In this document: in pieces, positions 15,534 to 22,094 of the stretch
Layout of the letters: each line of letters opens with the position of its first letter
How positions within the stretch are numbered: the stretch's first letter is position 1
NCBI GenBank assembly: GCA_040905045.1
Contig: JBBDSH010000047.1
Coordinates: 1-38,776 of the forward strand
Direction: 5' to 3'
DNA from: JBBDSH01 sp040905045
GTDB taxonomy: Bacteria > Pseudomonadota > Gammaproteobacteria > Eutrophobiales > Eutrophobiaceae
Length of the DNA: 38,776 bases
The notes under the pieces: model-generated
The model's input: only the letters and a program-made list of their open reading frames with translations
Told to the model about the DNA's origin: nothing
The model's database searches: none
Program-made: the position numbers and the translations under genes

Positions 15534-17294
15534 ATGAGCCAGTCTGTCTTGTTTGTCTTAGCGTTGATGCCGGTAATAACCGTATTCGGATTTCTGGTGG
15601 TTTTGCGCTGGCCTGCCGGATATGCCATGCCGATTGCCTATCTGGTTACAGCGGTTACTACATTATGGTTGTGGGGAACGGAATTTGAAGTGGTCGCCGC
15701 GGCTACGGTTCACGGCGTAGTAACCGCATTGAATATCCTGTTTATTATTTTTGGTGCCATACTCCTGCTGTATACGTTACGGGAGAGCGGGGCCATCCGG
15801 ACACTGCGCCTGAGCTTCATGACAATTTCGCCGGATCGACGTATCCAGGCCATTATCATCGCCTGGCTGTTCGGAGCATTGATTGAGGGAGCGGCCGGTT
15901 TTGGTACGCCCGCAGCCGTGGCCGCGCCGTTGATGATGGCAATAGGATTTCCAGCCATGGCCGCGGTGATCTCCGCTCTCATTATACAGTCCACCTGTGT
16001 TTCATTCGGCGCAGTTGGCACGCCGGTACTGGTCGGGGTATACACGGGATTATCGGGCCAAGCGCTGGTTGAAACTCATATCGGCGATACTGCCTTTCCG
16101 GAGTATCTGTTACAAATCACCGCCTATATCGGTTTATTGCATGCCCTGGTCGGATTTCTCATCCCATTGATCATGGTGGGTATGCTGACTCGCTTTTTTG
16201 GTGCGCAGCGATCTTTCAGGGAAGGACTTAAGGCATGGCGGTTTGCTTTATTGGCCGGTATAGCCTTCACGCTTCCATATCTTGCCGCCGCGTATATGCT
16301 GGGCCCGGAATTTCCTTCTTTGGTAGGTAGTCTGGTCGGGTTGCCAATTATCATTACAGCAGCCAGAAAGGGTTTCATGACTCCTCCGGATACTTTCGAT
16401 TTCGAACCGCGTGATCGCTGGGAAGCGGGTTGGGCAAGTCCGATCCAGGATGAAGCCGAACCGGTTCGAAATGGTGCGGATATTACTATTATGCAATCCT
16501 TTATGCCTTACGTGATCGTAGTCATACTGCTGGTAATCAGCCGGACAGTGGAACCGGTCACGGATTTTCTTCGTTCACCGGCATTGACGTTTTCATGGAC
16601 AGATATCTTTGGAACGGGGATTACTACATCGTCTCAGCCTTTGTATTTGCCTGGCTTTGTATTATTAACCACTTCGTTGATTACTTATGCTCTGCATCGT
16701 ATGGATCGTGAACCCGGTTCTTATGTCAGAGCCTGGAAGCGTTCTTTCACGGTTATGGTAACCGCCGGTCTTGCTTTGTTGTTTGCGGTTCCTATGGTGC
16801 AAGTGTTTCTTCACTCGGGAGAGGGGTCTGTCCATGCCGGGATGCCGCATGTTCTGGCGCAGGGTGTATCTGCACTGTCAGGCGGATTATGGCCTCTGTT
16901 TTCACCGTTAATCGGTGCTCTCGGCGCGTTTATCGCCGGTTCCAACACTATCAGCAACATGATGTTTTCCCTGTTTCAATTCGCCACGGCGGAAAGCATC
17001 GGGCTGGATGCGCGCGGTGCCGCCGTAGTGGTTGCGTTACAGGCGGTGGGCGGAGCAGCGGGCAATATGATCTGTGTACATAATGTCGTTGCCGCATCCG
17101 CTACCGTTGGTCTTATTGGCAGGGAAGGAGACTTGATTCGGAAAACACTGATCCCGATGGCCTACTATGTTCTTGCCGCAGGCGCTTTGGGGATGGCTTT
17201 GGTAACCACCGGTGTGAACCTCTGGTATTTTCTCTGGGTATTCATCGTTGGGGGTTTTGTGGTAATGATGTACCTGAATCGCGGCTCACGATGA
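15534..17294 (+). CDS. LctP-family hydroxy-acid (lactate/glycolate-type) permease
   Basis: A polytopic inner-membrane transporter of 586 aa with about 12 or more hydrophobic segments. Family features are the conserved loop LFGALIEGAAGFGTPAAVAA, SFGAVGTPVLVG, GAFIAGSNTISNMMFSLFQF and the C-terminal QAVGGAAGNMICVHNVVAA. LctP proteins import L-lactate, D-lactate or glycolate with protons. Here the neighbours suggest an aromatic 2-hydroxy acid such as mandelate; that is inference. The ATG at 15534 follows AGAGGGAG closely (short spacing); the GTG at 15531 is also possible. Its base composition looks visibly more AT-rich than the flanking genes. Its 3' end overlaps the convergent LysR gene by 9 bp. 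Confidence 0.9.
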   Translation: MSQSVLFVLALMPVITVFGFLVVLRWPAGYAMPIAYLVTAVTTLWLWGTEFEVVAAATVHGVVTALNILFIIFGAILLLYTLRESGAIRTLRLSFMTISPDRRIQAIIIAWLFGALIEGAAGFGTPAAVAAPLMMAIGFPAMAAVISALIIQSTCVSFGAVGTPVLVGVYTGLSGQALVETHIGDTAFPEYLLQITAYIGLLHALVGFLIPLIMVGMLTRFFGAQRSFREGLKAWRFALLAGIAFTLPYLAAAYMLGPEFPSLVGSLVGLPIIITAARKGFMTPPDTFDFEPRDRWEAGWASPIQDEAEPVRNGADITIMQSFMPYVIVVILLVISRTVEPVTDFLRSPALTFSWTDIFGTGITTSSQPLYLPGFVLLTTSLITYALHRMDREPGSYVRAWKRSFTVMVTAGLALLFAVPMVQVFLHSGEGSVHAGMPHVLAQGVSALSGGLWPLFSPLIGALGAFIAGSNTISNMMFSLFQFATAESIGLDARGAAVVVALQAVGGAAGNMICVHNVVAASATVGLIGREGDLIRKTLIPMAYYVLAAGALGMALVTTGVNLWYFLWVFIVGGFVVMMYLNRGSR

Positions 17295-18191
17295 GTCGTC
17301 GGGCATTTTCTTCAATTCATTCAGAAACCGGTTGATGGCCGGCGCCATGAAACCGCGTTTCCGGCGGTACACGGAAAAGAGACGATGCTGGCTCAGTTCG
17401 GGGACCGGTAACGTGGCGAGCCGGCCGACGGAGCGTTCCGCTTCAATGATGGGCTCCGGCAGCCAGCCCAGCAGATCGGTTCCCGCAATCAGTGATTTCA
17501 TGACTTCCAGAGACCGCGTTTCCACGGCAATGGAAGGTTTCCATCCGCGTTGCTCGAATGCCGTGTCGAAATAACGGCGCGGACCAGTGCCGGGGCCGGG
17601 CATGATCCAATGCCATTGCAGCAGTGATTGCAGCGATACTTCCGGTTGTTCAAGAACAGGATGGCCGGGCCGGGCGATGACCAGACTGGTATCGCCCCGG
17701 CCGCAGTCGAACACTTTTTCCACTTCATCGGCGGGCGGCATGTTGCTGGCGATGACCAGGTCGATTTCATTGGCCGCCAGTGCCGTTGTGAGGCGCTCGA
17801 CAACATCTTCCATGATGGATACCTGGATGCCCGGCCACTGCCGCAACAACTGTTGCACCGCGCCGGGTACCAGGCTGACCGCGGCGCTGGCCACCGCGCC
17901 GATACGGACCCGGCCCCTGTTGAGGCCCTGGAGGGCGGCGATCTCGTCCATGGCATGGCGGCTTTCGGTTTCCAGCAGATTGGCGTAGGGCAGCAGAGCC
18001 TGGCCGAACGGTGTCAGGACCATGCCGGTGGTGCGTCGTTCGAACAGGACGGCGCCCAGCTGTTCCTCGAGACGCTGAATGGCCCGGCTCAGGGCCGGCT
18101 GGGTGCAGGACAGGGTCTCGGCGGCACGGCCGAGACTGCCCTCCCGGGCCACGGCGGTAAAATGCCGGAGGAGGCGTGGATCAAAAGTCAT
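17286..18191 (-). CDS. LysR-type regulator, divergent from benzoylformate decarboxylase
   Basis: A 301-aa LysR regulator. The winged HTH is at about residues 5-65 (LLRHFTAVAREGSLGRAAET, TQPALSRAIQRLEEQLGAVL FERR-type sequence), followed by the effector domain with RVRIGAVASAAVSLVPGAVQ and FDCGRGDTSLVIARPGHPV. The ATG is at 18191. It is transcribed divergently from the benzoylformate decarboxylase gene, with a 98-bp shared promoter region that contains a 12-bp palindrome. The classic arrangement suggests it controls the downstream block, probably with an aromatic acid as inducer (inference). It is tail-to-tail with the permease. Confidence 0.92.
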   Translation of the reverse strand: MTFDPRLLRHFTAVAREGSLGRAAETLSCTQPALSRAIQRLEEQLGAVLFERRTTGMVLTPFGQALLPYANLLETESRHAMDEIAALQGLNRGRVRIGAVASAAVSLVPGAVQQLLRQWPGIQVSIMEDVVERLTTALAANEIDLVIASNMPPADEVEKVFDCGRGDTSLVIARPGHPVLEQPEVSLQSLLQWHWIMPGPGTGPRRYFDTAFEQRGWKPSIAVETRSLEVMKSLIAGTDLLGWLPEPIIEAERSVGRLATLPVPELSQHRLFSVYRRKRGFMAPAINRFLNELKKMPDDSS

Positions 18192-18208
18192 AACTGATAG
18201 TAATGACT

Positions 18209-18220
18209 TAATTTAAATTA
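18209..18220. promoter_or_regulatory. Palindrome in the LysR/mdlC divergent promoter region
   Basis: TAATTTAAATTA is a perfect 12-bp palindrome 18 bp from the LysR start and 70 bp from the decarboxylase start. Its position suits a LysR autoregulatory site. AT-rich palindromes also occur by chance, so confidence is modest. Confidence 0.4.
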
Positions 18221-18289
18221 TTCAATATCCTGCATGGCTTGGCCGGAGTAAGATAAATACATACAACACCCATTAATAAAGGTGTCATT

Positions 18290-19894
18290 TTGGACTCGGA
18301 AACAGCTACAGAAATCGTTACCGTCCGGGACGCGTTCTACGGGTTTCTTCGATCGGCCGGTGTAACCACGCTTTTCGGCAATCCCGGTTCCACGGAATTA
18401 CCCATGCTCAGGGATTTCCCGGCGGACTTTCGTTATGTCCTCGCTCTGCAGGAATCCGTCGCCGCCGGCATGGCGGACGGTTACGCCCAGGCGACGCGCA
18501 ACGCCGCCGTGGTAAGCCTGCATTCCGCCGCCGGTGTCGGCCACGCCCTGGGGAATATTTTCACGGCCTGGAAGAACAAATCGCCGCTGCTGATCATCGC
18601 CGGCCAACAGGCCCGTTCCATTCTGCCTTTCGATCCCTTTCTTGCGGCGAAAGAGGCCACCGAGTTTCCCCGTCCCTATGTGAAATGGAGCTGCGAGCCG
18701 GCACGGGCGCAGGATGTGCCCCGAGCCGTGGCCAGGGCTTATTACACCGCCATGCAGGCACCGCGCGGCCCGGTGTTTATCTCGGTGCCGGTGGATGACT
18801 GGGACCAGCCAGCCGAAGTCGTTGCTTTTCGTGATACCGGTTCCAGGGCGCAGGGCGATCCGGAGAAGCTCAAGCGCATTGCCGATGCACTGGTCGATGC
18901 ACGGCAGCCGGTCTTCGTGGTCGGCGCCGAAGTGGCGCTGGACGAGGCCTGGGAGGAAGTGATCATCCTGGCCGAGCGGCATAATGCATCGGTATGGGTC
19001 AGTCCCATGTCCGCGCGCAACAGTTTCCCCGAGGGTCATCCCCTCTTTGCCGGGTTTCTGCCGGCCCGTCGTGAAGGCATTGTCGAGTCGCTGTCCGGGC
19101 ACGATCTGATCCTGGTTCTGGGTGCCCCGGTGTTTACTTATCACGTGGAAGGTTTCGGCCCGCATATCCCGGCGGATTCACAGTTGTTCCAGATTACCTC
19201 GGATCCCGAGGCAGCCGCCCGCGCGGCTGCGGGCGATTCGGTGGTGGCCGATCTGAAGCCGGGCCTGGCCGAACTGCTCGACGGGCCGCGGCCGCCGTCG
19301 CGGCCGGCGCCGGCACCGCGCAGCTGTCCGGCACCGGTGGATTCCTCAAGACTGACACAGGAATACGTTCTGCAGGAACTGGCGCGCGTGCGTCCCGCCG
19401 GCAGTGTCATTGTCGAGGAAGCCCCCAGCGCCCGCGAGGCCATGCACGACTTATTGCCCATTACCGAAGCCGACGGTTTTTATACCTGTGCCAGCGGCGG
19501 GCTGGGGCACGGCATGCCGGCTGCGGTGGGTGTGGCACTGGGCCGGCCGGGTGTCCGTGTCATCGGCCTGCTGGGTGACGGATCCAGCATGTATTCCATT
19601 CAGGCCCTGTGGTCGGCGGCGCAACTGAATCTGCCCGTGACCTTCGTTATTCTCAACAACAGCAGTTACGATGCCCTGGTGGACTTCGGCCGGCATTTCG
19701 GTCTGGATGATATAATCGGTACGCAACTGCCCGGTATCGATTTCTGCGGTCTGGCGCGGGCACAGGGTTGCCGGGCCCATCGTGTTGAAGAGGCGGCCGC
19801 GTTGGCCGGTACGCTTGAACAGGCACTGCAATCCGACCGACCCACCCTGGTGGAAGTTATCATCGTCGGTGATTCAACAATTGATCCGGATTGA
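18290..19894 (+). CDS. mdlC: Benzoylformate decarboxylase (thiamine diphosphate enzyme)
   Basis: Decarboxylates benzoylformate (phenylglyoxylate), or a ring-substituted analogue, to the aryl aldehyde. The 534-aa protein aligns with Pseudomonas putida MdlC. The MdlC active-site residues appear at matching positions: S34 (GNPGSTELP; S26 there), E55 (ALQES; E47), H78 (SLHSAAG; H70) and H285 (APVFTYH; H281). The ThDP/Mg motif is GDGSSMYSIQALWSAAQLNL through NN. Having all of these favours benzoylformate over acetolactate or oxalyl-CoA chemistry. The start codon is TTG at 18290, with AAGGTG upstream and no ATG nearby. The ligase follows 30 bp downstream, so they form one operon. Confidence 0.9.
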   Translation: MDSETATEIVTVRDAFYGFLRSAGVTTLFGNPGSTELPMLRDFPADFRYVLALQESVAAGMADGYAQATRNAAVVSLHSAAGVGHALGNIFTAWKNKSPLLIIAGQQARSILPFDPFLAAKEATEFPRPYVKWSCEPARAQDVPRAVARAYYTAMQAPRGPVFISVPVDDWDQPAEVVAFRDTGSRAQGDPEKLKRIADALVDARQPVFVVGAEVALDEAWEEVIILAERHNASVWVSPMSARNSFPEGHPLFAGFLPARREGIVESLSGHDLILVLGAPVFTYHVEGFGPHIPADSQLFQITSDPEAAARAAAGDSVVADLKPGLAELLDGPRPPSRPAPAPRSCPAPVDSSRLTQEYVLQELARVRPAGSVIVEEAPSAREAMHDLLPITEADGFYTCASGGLGHGMPAAVGVALGRPGVRVIGLLGDGSSMYSIQALWSAAQLNLPVTFVILNNSSYDALVDFGRHFGLDDIIGTQLPGIDFCGLARAQGCRAHRVEEAAALAGTLEQALQSDRPTLVEVIIVGDSTIDPD

Positions 19895-19924
19895 TCCGAA
19901 CTTTGAAGGGGGTCCGATAATCGC

Positions 19925-21496
19925 ATGACTTTGCCGGCAGGAAATCAGCTGACCATGGCGACTGCGATCAAGCGGGCCGGCGCCCTGTTTGGCGGTCGAA
20001 CAGCCATCCTCGATGCGGAAGGCAACCTTACCTGGTCCGATTATGTGGATCGCATTGTCCGCGCCGCCGGGGTGCTGGCGGAACTGGGTCTGAAACAGGG
20101 CGATCGTTTCGGCATTATCAGTCACAATTCCTTTCGCCAGGCCGAACTCATCCATGCCGGTTACTGGAGCGGTATCGTCCCCGTCCCCATCAACTACCGG
20201 CTGGCCGCCCCGGAAATACGTTATATTCTCGATAATGCCGATTGCCGGCTGCTGGCCGTCGACAGTCACGGCAGTGCTTTTCTGGATCATGCCGAACTGG
20301 AACCCTGGCGTGACAAGACGTTGTATATTTCGCCGCGGCTGGAAAAGGACATGGCCTGGCCGCAGTACGAAACATTATTGAACGGCATGGAAGCGGCGCC
20401 CATGCATGAATCCGGGCAGGACGACGACGCCATCCTGATCTATACCGGCGGCACCACCGGCCGCAGCAAGGGCGTCCCGCTGACCCACGGTAATCTCATC
20501 AGCAACGGCGTGCAGGTGGCCCTGGCCTACCGGGTTTACGAGGATGATCGTTTCCTGCATTCCCTGCCCATGTTTCACTCCGCCGATTTCATCGGCACGG
20601 CCTTTACCCTGACCGGCGCCGCCCACGCCTATCTGGCCGAGTTCACGCCCAAAGGCATGCTGCAGATGATCCAGGATTTTCGCATTACCATGCTCAGCAT
20701 GGGACCGACCATGATCATCGTGCTGCTGCAGGATCCGGATTTCGACAACTACGACATCAGCAGCGTCCGGCGCATGAACTACGGTTCGGCACCTATGGCC
20801 AAGGAATGGGTGGAACGGACCATGGATAAGTTTCCCAACGTCGCCCTGCAGCAGACCTACGGCCTGACCGAAACCTCGCCCATCCTGACATCGTTGACTC
20901 CGGAGCAGCACGACTATGCGTTGAGAAGCGGCCGCACGGAATTGCTGCGTTCCGTGGGCAAGCCGCTGGTGCATGTGGACCTGCGCATTGTCGATGAAGA
21001 CGATAATGAACTGCCGCAGGGTGAAGTCGGTGAGGTGGTGGTGCGCGGCCCCAATGTCACACGCGGTTATCTGGGGCTGGAGGAAGAGACCGGCCACGCC
21101 TTTCGTGACGGCTGGTTTCATACCGGAGACATGGGGCGGCTGGACGATCAATACAACCTGTTCCTTGTGGATCGCAAGAAGGACATGATCATTACCGGTG
21201 GTGAAAATGTTTATTGCGCCGAGGTGGAGTCGGTCCTTTACAAGTATCCAGGAGTCAGTGAAGTGGCCGTGGTCGGCGTGCCGGATGAGAAATGGGGCGA
21301 GGCGGTGTTCGCGGCCATTGTCCCGGAACAAGGCCAAGAACTGGACAGGGATGCGATTATAGAGCACTGCCGCCGGCATATCGGCGGCTACAAGATACCG
21401 CGGCGCATGGCGTTTATGGAAGCCCTGCCCAAGAGTGCCATGGGCAAGGTGTTGAAACATCAGCTACGCGATGAATATGGCGGCGCGGCGAATTGA
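19925..21496 (+). CDS. Acyl/aryl-CoA ligase (AMP-forming)
   Basis: An ANL-superfamily adenylating ligase of 523 aa that makes a CoA thioester from a carboxylic acid and ATP. Motifs in order: P-loop ILIYTGGTTGRSKGVPLTH, A5 QQTYGLTETSP, A7/A8 GWFHTGDMGRLDDQYNLFLV then DRKKDMIITGGENVYCAEVE, and the catalytic lysine in the C-terminal AMGKVLKHQLR. It is not a PaaK-type phenylacetate ligase, which has a different signature; it looks like the FadD/aryl-CoA ligase group. Lying between the decarboxylase and a molybdoenzyme that resembles phenylacetyl-CoA oxidoreductase, it may activate phenylacetate or a hydroxylated or methoxylated form. Substrate is inferred. An AGGGGG-like ribosome site lies upstream. 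Confidence 0.88.
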   Translation: MTLPAGNQLTMATAIKRAGALFGGRTAILDAEGNLTWSDYVDRIVRAAGVLAELGLKQGDRFGIISHNSFRQAELIHAGYWSGIVPVPINYRLAAPEIRYILDNADCRLLAVDSHGSAFLDHAELEPWRDKTLYISPRLEKDMAWPQYETLLNGMEAAPMHESGQDDDAILIYTGGTTGRSKGVPLTHGNLISNGVQVALAYRVYEDDRFLHSLPMFHSADFIGTAFTLTGAAHAYLAEFTPKGMLQMIQDFRITMLSMGPTMIIVLLQDPDFDNYDISSVRRMNYGSAPMAKEWVERTMDKFPNVALQQTYGLTETSPILTSLTPEQHDYALRSGRTELLRSVGKPLVHVDLRIVDEDDNELPQGEVGEVVVRGPNVTRGYLGLEEETGHAFRDGWFHTGDMGRLDDQYNLFLVDRKKDMIITGGENVYCAEVESVLYKYPGVSEVAVVGVPDEKWGEAVFAAIVPEQGQELDRDAIIEHCRRHIGGYKIPRRMAFMEALPKSAMGKVLKHQLRDEYGGAAN

Positions 21497-21550
21497 TGAC
21501 CACAGGTTGTGATATGAAGGTACTATGGTTTGCAAATACAACCCCGGATC

Positions 21551-21657
21551 GAGCGGCTCCGTATCCCTGTATGGAACACGCTGTGAATACATCCCCCGGA
21601 TCAAGTCCGGGGCAGGCTATGCGGCCGACGGTCCCACACAGGGATACGGAGCCGCTT
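21551..21657. repeat. Composite intergenic repeat element (copy 3)
   Basis: 20-bp inverted terminal arms (21551-21570 and 21638-21657, 19/20 complementary) enclose ACGCTGTGAATACATCCC, the palindrome core CCCCGGATCAAGTCCGGGG (21594-21612), GCAGGCT and ATGCGGCCGACGGTCCC. The interior matches copies 1 and 2, while the arms do not. It sits within the operon between the ligase and the thioesterase. Confidence 0.85.
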
Positions 21658-21686
21658 GAGGACACTCAGGTAAAAGGCTGAATCCA

Positions 21687-22094
21687 ATGAACGACACCAT
21701 ACAACCCGGTCTGGAAACGACACAGCAGTTTGACGTGGATGATGCCCGTGTCACACGGCACATGGGTGATGACCTGGGCGTCTACGGCACGCCCTTTCTG
21801 CTCAGGGATATTGAACGGGTTTGTCACAATCTGTTGCAGGAACACCTGGACGAGAATCAATCGACCGTCGGGACCTATGTCAATCTGAAGCACCTGGCGC
21901 CGACGCTGGAAGGGGCGAGGGTGACGCTTACGGCGAAAGTTTCGGCGGTGGATCGCCGTGCAGTCACCTTCGAAGTGATCGTGCGCGACGAGGTGGAAGA
22001 ACTGGCCCGTGCCGAGCACGGCCGTTTTGTTGTCGAGAAATCGAAACTCAAGCAGCGTCTTCAGGACAAGGCCGAAAAGATGCGAGGTGAATGA
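21687..22094 (+). CDS. FlK-like hotdog-fold acyl-CoA thioesterase
   Basis: A 135-aa single hotdog domain resembling fluoroacetyl-CoA thioesterase FlK (STVGTYVNLKHLAPTLEGA is the family hallmark). The FlK catalytic triad (T42, E50, H76) has counterparts T35 (YGTPFLL), E43 (DIERVCH) and H69 (LKHLAP), with identical spacing of 8 and 26 residues. FlK-like enzymes hydrolyse small or polarised alpha-substituted acyl-CoAs. The gene overlaps the molybdoenzyme gene by 4 bp (ATGA), so it is translationally coupled to it. A role in releasing the oxidised acid from CoA (for example an arylglyoxyl-CoA), or in removing a dead-end thioester, is inferred. Confidence 0.85.
   Translation: MNDTIQPGLETTQQFDVDDARVTRHMGDDLGVYGTPFLLRDIERVCHNLLQEHLDENQSTVGTYVNLKHLAPTLEGARVTLTAKVSAVDRRAVTFEVIVRDEVEELARAEHGRFVVEKSKLKQRLQDKAEKMRGE

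Noticed and set aside
19925..21496. Naming the ligase PaaK
   Set aside because: Its adenylation motifs are of the FadD/aryl-CoA ligase type and its length (523 aa) exceeds the roughly 440 aa of PaaK.
21493..21681. A 62-aa frame between the ligase and the thioesterase
   Set aside because: It is the translated repeat: the peptide MEHAVNTSPGSSPGQA recurs nearly unchanged in the frame at 27916, which shows repeat DNA and not a gene.
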